Made by a program: the position numbers and the translations under genes. Positions 1-11,737 of a stretch of DNA of 64,000 nucleotides are shown in pieces. This DNA comes from Fratercula arctica (taxonomy: Eukaryota; Chordata; Aves; Charadriiformes; Alcidae): NCBI GenBank assembly GCA_947846985.1, contig CANTUZ010000002.1, forward strand, positions 127,496,889 to 127,560,888, read 5' to 3'. The notes below the pieces were generated by a model, which ran no database searches, was not told the origin of the DNA, and saw only the letters and a list, made by a program, of their open reading frames with translations. Positions within the stretch are counted from its first letter, which is position 1; every line of letters starts with the position of its first letter.

Positions 1-196
1 GCCAGAGCAGGGTCACCCAGAGCAGGTTGCGTCAGGTGGGTTTTGAATGTCTTCAGAGACGGAGACTCCACCACCTCTCTGGGCAGCCTGTTCCAGTGCT
101 CTGCCACCCTCAAAGTAAAGAAGTTCCTCCTCATGTTTAGGTGGAACTTCCTATACTCAAGTTTGTGCCCGTTACCTCTTGTCTGCTTGTGCAGCG
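1..196 (-). mobile_element. CR1 LINE fragment, 3' region, reverse orientation
   Basis: The plus strand reads as the reverse complement of a CR1 3' part. It shows the phrases CCAGAGCAGGGTCACC, GGGCAGCCTGTTCCAGTGC and AAGTAAAGAAGTTCCTCCT, which also occur in the copies at 15496 and 32861. The copy is cut by the window edge, so its 3' tip is not visible. Similarity fades near 196. It lies in a DNAJC5B intron. Confidence 0.9.
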
Positions 197-3100
197 TCCC
201 CCAGCTGCACGCACAGGTTTTGGCTATACCAAAGGACGATGATGGTGATGTCCTAATTTGGCACTAGCGAGGGTTACATATTTTGAACAAAGATCCCTGG
301 CCTCATCTGCAGAAGTGGGGCAGTTTTGCCTTCATCTTCAGGGGAAGCAGAATCATCTCAAAGCAGTCAGATTTGGACACATACAGGGCAGGCTGAGAGA
401 GGCAATGATCCTCGCTCCATCAATAAGAGGCCAAGGTGTCAAAGGAAGACCTAGGCCACTTTTCAGTAGCAAATTTATGAAGACTATGATTAGGATTTTG
501 CTTTTTTATGAGGAAGGACCTAAGCAGTCAGCTCACTCTTTTTCTCTTCCATTGTTACGGAAGGTCTTACGCTGTTATATTCTTACGTTTATTATGCTTA
601 AATTAGCACTGCCAGATTGCAAATGTCATGTTCCCTTAGCAGGAAGAATTTTCCTCCCCTCCAATTTTTCACACAAATTTACCCTTCCATAAATATGTAA
701 CAAAACACTTGTAGTAGTTGAAACAAATGCTATTTATATAACTGATATGCCAACGTGTGGTGGTGTTTTTAAATTGATTTTGCATAGAGTCATATCAAGG
801 TAAATACAGTCAGCTTAAAAACTGATCATACTTGATCAGTCTCTGCAAAGGCAACAAAAACTTCCAGTGAAACCTTTGTAACCACAATGCATTATTTGAA
901 ATTAATACAATGTACTCTACAACATGAGGCATCTGAAAAGTGCAAATCTAAAATAGGTCTTGATATTTCTGGGTCTAAGACACAAAAGCCAAGTGTAAAA
1001 TATGAAGATGGAACTTTGAAGGGTAAGTTGTTTTTTTTTAGTTTTGCCTTTTTTATAATTTGACAGGCATTTTGCTCTCTCTCAAAATCCAGCACAAAAT
1101 TCCCCAGTCACAGAAAAAATTTTTCTCCCTCCTTCTGGCACAGCTGGTATTTATTGGTATTCAGTAATTTTAGGACACCTTCCCATCGCTTGACTCCAAC
1201 TCTCACTGAGATATCAATTTTAAAAAATAATTTAAAATGTTTAGCAAAGTACCAGTCTGAAAAATTAACAGAATATGGAATTACGTATTTTAAGTATTTT
1301 GAAGACAATATCAAATATGTAAGTAGGGCCTGGAGAAAACTAGATATTTGTACCTTTCCTACCCTTCTCTTCAATTTTGCTACCTTTTTGTACCAATCAA
1401 AACTAGCTTGCTTCGGTACAGTAGAATTCTCTACATTTTAAAATTAGATTAAAAGAGAGCAACATATCAGGAATAAAAGTAAAAACTTCACAACAGAGGA
1501 TAATGTGAGCATCTTTTTTTGCAGCTGAAAGGAAAATAGATGCTGCATTTAGAAAAAATGAATGATAACCAGCTCAAACTGCACTTCCTCCCTTCCTTTC
1601 CCAAAATTTTAGAGGTGCTGGCCAAAAAGATACAGCTGACTCTGAATGACAAAGATTGGGCTTTTCCACCAGATGTTTTCAAATTTTGGACCACAGCAAT
1701 GAATACTCATGGCTTCCTTTATGTAAATAATAGAAATGTTCCTGCAGGTAATTCAGAAACAAACTGTAATTGCTCCTGTAGCAGATTTCATTTTGGAAGA
1801 GGAAATCCTATTAGGATCCAAATTCTTTGCATACCCTCTGCCCACAAACTGAGCATTCTAGCTGGTAAATCATTTCTTTGCTTCCTGCTGTCCCCAGTAT
1901 CTATATTATTGCTAGCCAGAACTCTTTTGCTAATGTCAAAATGCAGATTCTCAAGCTAAGTCCACGCTTAAATTTATCCAAATATTTTGTAGTCAGGCAT
2001 TGCTTTTCTGAGGAATGCGACATCGGTAAAACATCACCATTCCTGATGCTAAAAAAACCTCTGGGAGCAAGTCTCCAGCAGTTGTTGCTCTGCTCAGCGG
2101 GAGCTGCTTGGAGCCAGCCGTGCTGCACAGAAGAGGCAATATGCATGTTGTGGGAGTTCATCTTTTGAATGGGCACAACAGTAATAATTTTCAGAGTCCC
2201 TCATATTTCTCCTTAATACAGTTAAGGTGTTCCTCAAATTAACATACCATAAAATGTAATTATTAGTGAAAAGAAGAGATGCAAGGCCCAAAATTCAGTG
2301 AGCTATTCCCTAAAATGTAAAAGCAAAGTGAGCTGTCACTGAAATCAACACAATCACGTCAAAGGCTTAAATTCTGATAAAATGGCATATTCCTCTAGAA
2401 GATAGTTTTATTCAAACATATTTTTATTCAAACATATTTGACTAGTTCTAGTGCTCAGCTAGTTGAATATCTCCCATGAGAGATTCATTTTACAGCATGT
2501 ATTTCCATGGGTAGCATGACCATCAGAACTAAAGGAACTTAGGGATTTGCAAGCCCTGGCCTGTACTTAGGTTACAGGGATTTCTCCTCACAACAATTGA
2601 TTTGTACCACAGAGGACCGTGGCCTAACGTGCAATGGATGATCACATTCCAAAATAAGTCTTACATTTGGAGTGTTACATTTTAAACATGGCATTTTTTT
2701 AGGGTTTCAGATCAAACATGACATTAAAAAAGTGTAAAGTCGGGTAATCTCTGGTATCATGCCATGGAGTTACGGGTGACCTGGGAAAATACACTGGCAG
2801 AGGGAAGTGTCATTTACTTGTCTGCAGCATGGTTCAGATTTTGCTTCCATTGAAGTCGGTGGCAAACCCTTTGCTGACTTTTGTGGTCCCAGAGGAGGTG
2901 CCATTGGAATTTGGATTGCCTTGATACTTCAGGCAGTAATGATGCAGTCAAGCAGTTTGGCAGGTTTGTTCTCCTCTCCTGTTTGGTTATCATCGTAAGA
3001 ACAAAGCAAGGCATTTCTAGCCCAACTTTCATTTTACAGAAACGAATCTGGGAGAGAAAAAAAAAAAAAAAAAGAAAAAAGAACCTGAATAACAAAGTAC

Positions 3101-4906
3101 TTTCCCAACTCAGAAGCAGTAAGTTTTTAGCACTTCATTGTCTCCTCCGCACTCCATATGATACCAATGTAGGCGAACAGTGAGCAAGAGCTATCTATAG
3201 AAAACAGCTTAAACTGTGAATTCTGCTGCACCTCCATTCTGCAGCTCTCCATTAGCAGGCTATATTTGTACACTTTATTATACCATGAGTCCCTGTTCTG
3301 ATAAAAAACACCATAAATTTTAGAAGAGTGCGGGCAGCAAAATACTCGGGGAAGGTGTCAGCTCAGAAGTGTCTGCAGATCACCTGGAAGCCATGCGACA
3401 TATTCGCAGTGGGTCCTCGTCTTGCGTTGCACCTCTGGGTATCACAGCAAAATGAACTGCTCGTCTCTCCCCTCCGTTTTCCTTTTCCATAAAATGAACA
3501 ACTTGGAGGCAGCAGAGGGTGGGAGGGAGTGCTGCTCAGAGGTCTAGAAAATACACCCTAACTTAAAAATGGATTGGAACTGCCAAACTAATCTGAGCCC
3601 GAGCTGAGCTCTAAGCATTAATTACTCATATACTTTTAGAAGTTATGAAACATGTCTGTATTTGACCTTGTGTCTAAATACGGAATTGCCCATACAGAGA
3701 AGCTGCTTGGCATTTAATCATTCTTGCCTTTCACCTTGACAGAGTTAAAGTTGTTCTACCCCCACTGAGGGGAAGCCGTATGGCATGCAATTAGATTCCT
3801 GCTCTGGGTTAAGTTACTCCTGTACATTACATCTTTTGCCCATGATTCATCCCATAAACTGTCATGTAAACAGGAGGAAATGTCAGATGAGATTTTTTTC
3901 TGAACATTTGGTCATTTGGCAAAAAAGTCGTCATTTGTATTCAATTACTGTGAAGGCTGTGCTAGTATCAAAATATAGATAGCCCAAAATTTTTCAGATG
4001 AAAACGCTTCACTGAGATGGCTGAACCTTTAAAAGTCAGTCTCTGAGTCTTTAGCCCCCTCCCTCCCCCCTGCAAAACAGTGAATTGGAAAGAGGCCCAG
4101 GAGAAGGGCAGCCAAACCTTGTTCATTATCAGAGGGAACACAACAGCCATCAGGGAACTCTGTTAGGACTTCACTTTCCTCCATGCTACAACAAATGCAT
4201 TTTTTACAGATATATTGGGAAACTAAACACATAACCGCATGGAATGAGAAAGTACAAAGCAGTAAGGGTTTATACAGTGATAATATGAATTTTTGGCAGT
4301 TCCATACTCATTAAAAGAGTAATTCTCAAAATCCTATGTAAATATATTACATAAGACTTCAAATGCAATTTAACATTTTTATTTAACTAGCTGGCTTTCA
4401 GGATATATATGATTTCTTCCCTCACAAGTATATTACTGCTCACGCATTTTTTTCCTTTCAGCTCTCTTCTTTCTTTACTGTTGACTTTGCCTTCCTCAAG
4501 CCTCATTTCTGGCCCATTCTTGCAAACACGGTCAAGGTTACTGCTTGCTGACTCACAACAGTGCTCATTATACTCAGACGTTTGCCGGAACAAGCGCTTG
4601 CAATTGGAACAGGCAGGGACCCTTTTCTTGCAATCTCTGCAAAGCATGCGGTACACCTAATGTCCAGTTTAATAACAACTGCAGCAGCCACACAGAAATC
4701 TGCCATTGCACATGGACAAGGAGTAAGAGCATTTGTAGACTCAGTGTGGGATTGTTGCCTCTTCAGTATGCACACAGCTGCCTGTGAAGCCAAGGCGAAG
4801 CCATAGACACACCACCAGTTGAAACGTTGTGATAATAACAAGAAGTCTGACTTTGGTAGCAAGCAAAGGATGCCTAAAGTATTTTTTGTCTTCCTCCCCA
4901 ATTTAG
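197..4906 (+). other. DNAJC5B: DNAJC5B last intron (part); no other gene seen
   Basis: This stretch is A+T-rich with short chance ORFs. It ends in a pyrimidine-rich tract and TTTAG acceptor just before the recognised DNAJC5B exon at 4907, so it is read as the 3' part of the last intron. The exon with the cysteine string that should precede it is not in the window. A short A tract is at about 3058-3073. At 4387-4901 several frames on both strands stay open, see findings. Confidence 0.7.
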
Positions 4907-5001
4907 ATGGAGAAACTCCTATCGTCCTTCAGCCGACAAATGCAACTGAGAAGACACAGCTAATAGGGGACAGCCATCAGAGCTACCGCACAGACTCCTA
5001 G
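4907..5001 (+). CDS. DNAJC5B: DNAJC5B last coding exon (cysteine string protein beta, C-terminus)
   Basis: The exon encodes the C-terminal tail of a DNAJC5-family co-chaperone, with the segments TPIVLQPTN, EKTQLI and SYRTDS before a TAG stop at 4999. Human DNAJC5B ends in a very similar tail (LQPTN, EKTQLI, SY.TDS). DNAJC5 (alpha) has TPIV.QP but ends differently, so the beta paralogue fits best. The acceptor is TTTAG at 4902-4906 after a pyrimidine-rich stretch, and the exon begins in phase 1. In the family an N-terminal J domain recruits Hsp70 and a palmitoylated cysteine string attaches the protein to vesicle membranes; both lie in upstream exons outside the window. TRIM55 lies downstream on the same strand, the order I recall from human chromosome 8. 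Confidence 0.88.
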
Positions 5002-7375
5002 AGCAGGCAAACAGGACCTGTCGGTGCTTCCCACTGAGTGTCACAGAGAGAAAAACACATGATAAGCTCTGCAGCCTATATTTGTAGTTGTCTTTAAGCT
5101 AATCAAGAGTAACCTGAGAGTAATTTCCTATCAAGGCAAAATCTCCCTCCAGGCCACTTCCAGTAGGTTGATATTTACACTCTGCAAGGAGATCCTTATG
5201 GCCAGTACAGAGCTCTACAGAGCAGCATGTTGGTCTCTCACGGCTTCAAACTGTCAGGCTCGACATGGTCTTTCCCTCTAATAATACTGCTCTTGGTACA
5301 CTTGCTCTCCTCCCTGCCCTCAGCCACGGTTTCACCTCCCAGACACAGTCCTGAGTACCTTTCCAGACACACCGTCTCTGTCTCTCCCTCTCCCGGGTAC
5401 ACTCCTATGTGCAGCAGTTTTGCTGGATGTGAAATGTTCCCTTGAGGGAGCCCTGGAAATGCTTTTTAGCAGACCTCAGAGGGAAAGCTGGTGGCAAGCG
5501 GGACAGGGCTGCCCCTCCTGGAGAGGAAACGCTTGTTGGAAAGTGGCTTGCAGGGGCCCAGCCCCAGCAATTATAACCCTGAGCCAGGACGAGGTGCTCA
5601 GGGATCATTCTGCTGGTGGTTACACCGCAGGTCACTCCAAATCCAGAAGCCTCATCCAGCACCAGAAGCACAGGTAGGCTCTGTGTCCTCCCATGCACAA
5701 GCTGCAAAGCCGGGAGCCAGTGGGCAAATGCCCCATGGAGGGGGAGGCTGGCCCTGGACTGCCCCAGAGCATCTTTCGGCTCCCCGTAGCTGGTGACAGT
5801 CCCATGGCAAAGCTCCCCCCGTTCTGCTTGGACAGACCTGCTGCCCGTGCTGGGTGGCCCCAGCTTCTTTGTCTGCAGCTGCAATGTGCTGGAAATTGGT
5901 CCCCAGCCAACAGCTTTCCACCAGCTTCTTATTCCGCCATGCCCCTGGCTGCCAGCCCCACTGCCCCGCTGGCACCGGGCTAGGAGCCATCCACCAGTGC
6001 TGGCAACTGAGGCTGCGGCAGCAGCAAGGACTTGGCAGGGCAGGCGAGCAGCAGAGGAGGGACCGTCCTCCTCACAGCCCGGCTCATGGGGGTGAGCCTG
6101 GATCCTCCCCTCTGCCCCATGCACAGGGACTTTAGGAGCACATGGCGTGATTTTTAAAGAAAGGGGTAGGGTCGAGGTGTACGTTCAGGTGTACTGCTGC
6201 ACAAAATCAGTGGAGATACGTGTCAGTACAGCTAAAGCAAGCATGAGGAAATCAGGCCCCTGATTTATAAGAGCTAAAGAAATACCTCTGAGGTCTTCAA
6301 CTTAGCACTTCATTGGTTTGACATAGTACTTTAAGCCTCAGACAGTTGAATTTCTCTTTATTGATCGTTACATCAATCATTGTCAGTTCTGTGCATTTAC
6401 TGTTTTTGCTCTTCTAATCATAGTGCTGTGGTCCAAAGGGGGATGTAATGTACCACTAAATTATACAGACCAGTGAATATATAGCTAGTCAAAAGTGTTA
6501 TTCCCTTCCTTAAAATTGGATCCTGCTGTTGGGAAACATTATTGTCTTCCTTCTATTCTCACCTTTCACATCAAATGTCATTCGGTGGCAGCTAAATATA
6601 TGGGAAAAGAGTGTGTTTCATCGCACTAGCTGTAATTCCAAAGTCAAGAAACAGTGCTTTTAACACTTCTTTAAAGTTCCCACAGCACATGGACATTTTA
6701 AAAGCCATTAATTCCAGTTCAGGTTATTTGTCTGTTCTCCAAGCACGGGCACTGTGGCCAGCTAACGCTCACGCCGCCGTCAGAGACAGACCGATTTTTC
6801 TCCTTCAGAGAAGGGAAGTCTTGGCCTGGCTGGGGCTGCGCACAGGCACTCACTCCCCTCCTACCCACGGGCTCCTCTTTGTCCTCAGTTGCGTGTTGCA
6901 ATTATTTCAGAGGCCACTGATACGTATGTAAATCCAGACTGCTGTCCTGCCCGCGCAGAGGTGCCAGGGGGATGTGGCCACCCATCCCGGTGGTCCCGGG
7001 GGAGGAGGGCTGGTGGCACCATCCTGACACTGGGGAGATGTGACCTCCAAAGGCACATTCCCAGCCGTAGTCGAGTGCCGCAAATCTTCCTGCTGGGTGG
7101 ATGGATCAGACTGTGTGTGTGTGTGGGTGCTGGTGTGGGCAGATGTGATGGGTATGTGCTGGGGGACACCAGCACCCCCTCGCTCCAGTGCACGTACACA
7201 CACACATCTTTTGGCTTTCTTTGCTATTCCTCTTTGCACGGTATTTGCTCTGGTGTAAGATGTTCTCACCAAACGGAGGAGTAGGGAGAGCACGTAGTGT
7301 GTGACAAATCTGCAGGCTGAGTGATTTCTTGAGTTTTACTGTCTGGTAGAGAAATTCACTGTGAAAGTGTGCACA

Positions 7376-7515
7376 GAGAATCACAGAATCATCTGGGTTG
7401 GAAGGGACCTTTCAGAGTATCGAGTCCAACCATCAACCTAACACTGACAAAAACCATCGCTAAACCATATCGCTAAGCACTACGTCTACCCATCTTTTAA
7501 ATACCTCCAGGGACA
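7376..7515 (-). mobile_element. CR1 LINE 3' fragment, reverse orientation
   Basis: The fragment begins with GAATCACAGAATCAT, the reverse complement of the CR1 terminal octamer repeat. The CR1 tail phrase GGTTGGAAGGGACCTTTCAGA follows, then AGTCCAACCATCAACCTAAC and a CCTCCAGGGA motif. It resembles the copy at 12171 more than those at 15496 or 32861, so these two probably belong to one subfamily. It is strongly 5'-truncated, as usual for CR1. Confidence 0.9.
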
Positions 7516-8453
7516 TGCTACGTTGCAACTATTTCCCACAGAGATGGAAAAGGCATTGGGAGAGAAGTCTAGTGTAAAGCTACACGTTATATGCAGAACT
7601 ATTTCCCGCGTGAAATCCCTCCTCCTGCTCCCACGGAAATCACTGAGAATTGCAGCCTTGATTTCAACAGTAGCCACAGATCAGGCCTAAAGCCAGGGAG
7701 GGAAAGATAAATCCCAGGTTAGCAAAAGCAATTGGGGAATTTTTTCACATGCAACGCCATTGATGTCCCTCCAGATATCACTCTATGGGCCAGATCCAAA
7801 GTTTAATGAAATCAAGGAAATTATTTCCATAGGCTCAAGATGTACCGCAAGTCATGTGGTTCCTATTCACTCTTTCTAAATGGGAGATTTTTCTTGAGAA
7901 AGATTTATGACTCGATCTCGGAGTGTGGTGCAAACATGGACAAGCTGCCGCACGTTTGCAAAGCCCTTTTACTGACATGGAGATCTCTACGGAAGAGCCA
8001 CAATATATTATCTCAGTTAGCCAAAAACCTCAGAACAAACCAGCGACCAAGGCTCTGAGTGGGTTCTCCAGAACTTGCAGCCTAAAAATCTGAGTGTCTG
8101 AGCCCATGGTTTAATTCCAAAGAGGAAATTAGTTTTCAGAGCACCAGAGCATTTGCCTGTCTCGCTGCTGTCAGGATCAGCTATTCTGAGGGCACGTGGA
8201 GAAAGGATGAATAAGGATTTCAAGACTTAGCTCCTCAATGTTATTTTACTCATCTGTTTGCTTTTTGGAAAAGTTCCTAACGTGAACTTACATGCTTACA
8301 TGATCTGTTTCTGTGTAAAGTTCAGTTGCACACCCATTAATCTTGTCAAAATGTACAGATCCTCACCTCAAAATTTTGTTCTGTTTTGCTGCATTTATTT
8401 ATATGTAAAGTACCATATGTTCTAATCTACCTTTGCTGTCAGCCACTCTGACT

Positions 8454-8459
8454 AATAAA
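8454..8459 (+). promoter_or_regulatory. Candidate polyadenylation signal AATAAA
   Basis: A canonical AATAAA hexamer is followed within 15 bases by a GT-rich element (GGTTGTATGTATG). It lies 3.45 kb after the DNAJC5B stop on the same strand. Assignment to DNAJC5B is inferred from position. Confidence 0.45.
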
Positions 8460-8475
8460 GGTTGTATGTATGAAT

Positions 8476-10251
8476 CGTGGCACTCCCTTTACTTTTCCCC
8501 ATTATCAGCAACTTCATTCCGGTAACAGCTAGAAAAGCTATTGAGACAGCTGTCCAAAATTACGGCTTTGCATCCCGGCAAGTGGCAACTCAGGGTTTCC
8601 CCAAAGAGGAGCTCAGTCTTGGATTGCAGCAGATGAGCCTACCTATGCAAAGCAGCCAGAGGCTTAACCACACGTTGCAGACGCACCCTTTATATGATGC
8701 AAAAATATTTGTCTACATAAGAAAGTTCAGCACAGTGATATAACACTGTAGTTTTACTGGCATCAGTAGCTATATGGAACAATTTCCCCCAGCAAAGGGT
8801 GAACTGTGGATGCTGCTGAGGACAACGGCAGCGGTCCCAGCCAACATCTCACTTGGGGGCTTTGTGTTTGTCCAAGAGCCAAGGCAGAGTCCCAGATCCT
8901 CTGGGCCTGCCACAGGACAGGAATATTTCTCACTAGGATGGTATCCGGTGTCTGTGGCCACTGAAGACTAAGCATTTGAAAAATGGACAAGGGGCGACTG
9001 TTTTGGCTGGATGTACTCTCAAAGAGCTGTGCTTTTGCGTGTTTAGATATTAATTCACACCCAGATTCACTGAAAATAGCGAGTGGAAGAGGCATCGTAG
9101 AAGATGTAGGCCCACCATCAACATAACCACTTATTTAGGGAGTTTGTGCTTTTCTCCTCACAACAAACTTGCACGATAAACCACTCTGCTTAATCCAAAA
9201 AACAACAAACATAATTAATTGTATGTCATTTTATTTCATTGCTTACCTTCCCTCAGAATGAATACCCAAGGTATGGGTATTTCAGTCAAAAAGAGTTACA
9301 TTTCTGCCTCTTTTTAGAATGAAATCATCAAAGAGAAATGATGAAGCATGCAAAACTGAGCACAGTTAAAATTACTGATTTCTTTTTCTATGCTATCAAT
9401 CATTTTCGACAGGAAAGGAAGCATTTATTGGGCTGTCACAAAGCAGGGAGAAAGACCACAGATGACAGTAATCCCCTTCCTTCCCTCCACAAGCAAAAGT
9501 CAGGGAAATCATCACATCCAGCATCTCCTGTCACTTTGAGAGGGACGAGCAGGCACAGGGGTTTCATGCAAGAGCACTCAGTCCTTCGTGCCAGTGTCAC
9601 CCGTCCTGGGGCTGGGAAGGCCATAGGATGGGACAACTGTGTGGTAGCCAACACCTAGAAGATAATCTCAGAAAGGTGCTGGTAAAGACACACAATTTCC
9701 CGGTAGCGGGGAGAGTTAACATATGCCAGGTGTCACCTGGCTCGATTCGACAACGTGTTCCTCTGGTGGCAGTATGTAAATGTACCGATACTTCCTTATC
9801 CTGCAAAAATAGTGTCTAGACGTTTTGGGGGAGAAGAGAGGAGGTTTGGAAAGAAGCCCCCCAGGATTTCGACATCCTAATTAACTGCCATGAGACGAAG
9901 GGGTTTCAACAGGCATCCTCCTGCCACTAACTCGCTTTGTGAGGGCTTGTGGCGAGTTGGAGCAAGAACAACATCCACCTTGTTTTTCTTATTAAGAATT
10001 AACGAGGTGTCGGCAGTCTCACAGCAGGCGCTGCGTCCTCTGCTCCCCTGGCACAAAAGGGGGAGAAAAAAGCTTTCAGAATCCGGCTGAAATCCAGCGA
10101 GTTGCAGCGGGAGGGGCTCGCTTTGCAACGCGGCTGGATGCCTCTGACAAAAAAACCCCGACCGCGGCTGGATGCCTCTGACAAAAAAAACCCGTGTCTG
10201 GAACTGGTTAAAGCGGAGCTGTTAAAAAGCATTTTGTACGCAGGGCGGGGG
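8476..10251. other. Intergenic DNA before the tRNA cluster
   Basis: No gene is recognised. All ORFs are short and without family resemblance. From about 10020 the sequence becomes G+C-rich and CpG-bearing as it approaches the first tRNA gene. A 34-bp tandem duplication lies at 10131-10198. Confidence 0.5.
10130..10198. repeat. Two-copy tandem duplication, 34-bp period
   Basis: The unit GCGGCTGGATGCCTCTGACA plus an A tract and CCCCG occurs twice in a row. The copies start near 10130 and 10164 and differ only in A-tract length and a few bases. It lies about 50 bp beyond the 3' terminator of the first tRNA-Tyr gene. Confidence 0.85.
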
Positions 10252-10258
10252 AAAAAAA
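10252..10258 (-). terminator. RNA polymerase III terminator of tRNA-Tyr copy 1
   Basis: On the minus strand a run of seven T follows the tRNA 3' end by 11 bases. This is a typical pol III stop signal. Confidence 0.85.
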
Positions 10259-10269
10259 GGCTAAGCTTC

Positions 10270-10360
10270 TCCTTCGAGCCGGAATCGAACCAGCGACCTA
10301 AGGATTCCCGTGGGGCGGCGCCTCTACAGTCCTCCGCTCTACCAGCTGAGCTATCGAAGG
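10270..10360 (-). tRNA. tRNA-Tyr (GTA), with intron, copy 1
   Basis: The minus strand folds as a standard tRNA. The acceptor CCTTCGA pairs with TCGAAGG and the discriminator is A. The D arm (A box) is TAGCTCAGCTGGTAGAGC, and the anticodon loop CTGTAGA carries GTA. The T arm contains GGTTCGATTCC (B box). An 18-nt intron, AGGCGCCGCCCCACGGGA, sits after position 37, the normal place for tRNA-Tyr introns, at 10306-10323. The total is 91 nt (73 mature plus 18). It is head-to-head with tRNA-Arg at 10501 across a 140-bp spacer. Sequence and intron are identical to the copy at 12823. The product decodes UAC and UAU and needs splicing by the tRNA endonuclease. Confidence 0.97.
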
Positions 10361-10500
10361 GAGCTGCTAATAAGTTCTCCGCGATAGTACAAGAGCCTAG
10401 CGTAGCTCTCGCGAGGGCTGCGCCGCGCATGCGCGGGGCGGGGCGGGGGCCCTTCGGGTGGGGGCTACAGAGGAGGGCGAGGAGGCCGAGTTTATATGTG
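10361..10500. promoter_or_regulatory. Divergent spacer between tRNA-Tyr and tRNA-Arg with an NRF1-like palindrome
   Basis: The 140-bp G+C-rich spacer contains the palindrome GCGCATGCGC at 10425-10434, which matches the core of the known NRF1 consensus. A T/A-rich TTTATAT lies at 10491-10497, just upstream of tRNA-Arg. tRNA promoters are mainly internal, so these are candidates for upstream modulation. The spacer of the second Tyr/Arg pair has the same palindrome. Confidence 0.5.
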
Positions 10501-10573
10501 GGGCCAGTGGCGCAATGGATAACGCGTCTGACTACGGATCAGAAGATTGTAGGTTCGACTCCTGCCTGGCTCG
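10501..10573 (+). tRNA. tRNA-Arg (ACG), copy 1
   Basis: This is a complete 73-nt tRNA. The acceptor GGGCCAG pairs with CTGGCTC and the discriminator is G. The D arm (A box) is TGGCGCAATGGATAACGC. The anticodon stem TCTGA/TCAGA encloses the loop CTACGGA with ACG; A34 becomes inosine in eukaryotes. The T arm GTAGG/CCTGC has one T-G wobble, and the B box is GGTTCGACTCC. There is no intron. It is divergent from tRNA-Tyr at 10270. Copies at 12598 and 17624 are identical. Confidence 0.97.
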
Positions 10574-10578
10574 CATGA

Positions 10579-10585
10579 TTTTTTT
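10579..10585 (+). terminator. RNA polymerase III terminator of tRNA-Arg copy 1
   Basis: A run of seven T begins six bases after the tRNA 3' end. Confidence 0.88.
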
Positions 10586-10997
10586 CGGTCTGTTTTTCCC
10601 GCCGCCGTAACACACACAGAGCCGTGGATTTAGTAAACGGTGTTTTTTTACCTGAGTTCATCATGGAATGCTCTGTTACACGCGCCTGCCTCCCAAAGCA
10701 AAAATAACGCACGAAGCAGTAAAACAACATCCAGGCGTAAACTTTTGAAACAGTCTAAAAATGCACCTTGTCAAATACATTAGCTGTGCCAACAAATTAA
10801 CCCAATTTAATACAGTGATAAATTACATGGGGAAAAACCCTTTAGGCCCCAGGAGAGGAGCAGCGTGCTTATCACTGGCCTGGCACAGTACGGTCAGTAT
10901 TACAAATGACATCACGGAAAATAACCATGATGCCTCTGAAGGCAGCGAGCAACGCTGCTGTGATGAAGGCTATTGTTTCACTGTGATTATCCATTAG

Positions 10998-11737
10998 TCT
11001 TCAGAAATGCACAAATGCAGGCTGGGCAGAGAATGGATTGAGAGCAGCCCTGAGGAGAGGGACTTGGGGATGTTGGCGGATGAGAAGCCCAACATGAGCC
11101 GGCAATGTGCGCTCACAGCCCAGAAAGCCAACCATATCCTTCAAAAGAAAGAAGCAGCATCAAAAGAAGCATATCCAGCAGGTCGGGGGAGGTGATTCTG
11201 CCCCCTGCTCCCTTGAGACCCCACCTGGAGTACCATGTCCAGCTCTGGGGCCCCCAACATAAGGAGGACAAGGACCTGTTGGAGCGAGTCCAGAGGAGGG
11301 CCACGAAGATGGTTAGAGGGCTGGAGCACCTCTGCTGTGAGGACAGGCTGAGAGAGTTGGGGTTGTTCAGCCTGGAGAAGAGAAGGCTCCGGAGAGACCT
11401 TATAGCAGCTTTCCAGTATCTGAAGGGGGTCTATAGCAAAGATGGAGAGAGGCTGTTTACAAGGGCATGTAGCAATAGGACGAGGTGTAATGGCTTGAAA
11501 CTGGAAAAGAGTAGATTTAGATTAGATATCAGGAAGAAATTTTTCACTATGAGGGTGGTGAGACGCTGAATCAGGTTGCCCAGGGAAGTTGTGGATGCCC
11601 CATCCCTGGCAGTGTTCAAGGCCAGGCTGGATGGGGCTTTGAGCAACCTGGTCTAGTGGGAGGTGTCCCTGCCCAGGGCAGGGGGGATGGAACTAGATGA
11701 TCGTTAAGGTCCCTTCCAGCCTAAACCATTCTATGAG
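10998..11737 (+). mobile_element. CR1 LINE, 5'-truncated, end of ORF2 plus 3' tail
   Basis: The copy begins inside the reverse transcriptase C-terminal region and carries CR1 signature segments: [71 protein letters not shown] and [11 protein letters not shown]. The frame is shifted and stopped, so it is dead. The tail ends with the typical GGTCCCTTCCAGCCTAAACC and ATTCTATGA. It lies between the two Tyr/Arg tRNA pairs. The truncation is the usual target-primed insertion pattern. Confidence 0.95.

Larger units (their letters stand above)
5002..8475 (+). other. Probable DNAJC5B 3' UTR or downstream intergenic DNA
   Basis: No further coding exon is recognised. The stretch contains a GC-rich but CpG-poor block at about 5440-6130, a short TG repeat at 7112-7125 and a CR1 fragment at 7376. 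An AATAAA hexamer at 8454-8459 followed by the GT-rich GGTTGTATGTATG is the first convincing polyadenylation signal that I see after the DNAJC5B stop. If it is used, the 3' UTR is about 3.4 kb long. This is inference only; an earlier non-canonical signal is possible. Confidence 0.45.

Noticed and set aside
3058..3079. A-rich tract as the tail of a processed gene copy (also 25647 and 31756)
   Set aside because: No coding similarity upstream and no target duplication seen; simple A runs.
10102..10578. 158-codon plus-strand frame across tRNA-Tyr and tRNA-Arg, and similar frames at 12386-12832
   Set aside because: They run through structured tRNA genes and have no family resemblance; G+C-rich DNA keeps frames open.
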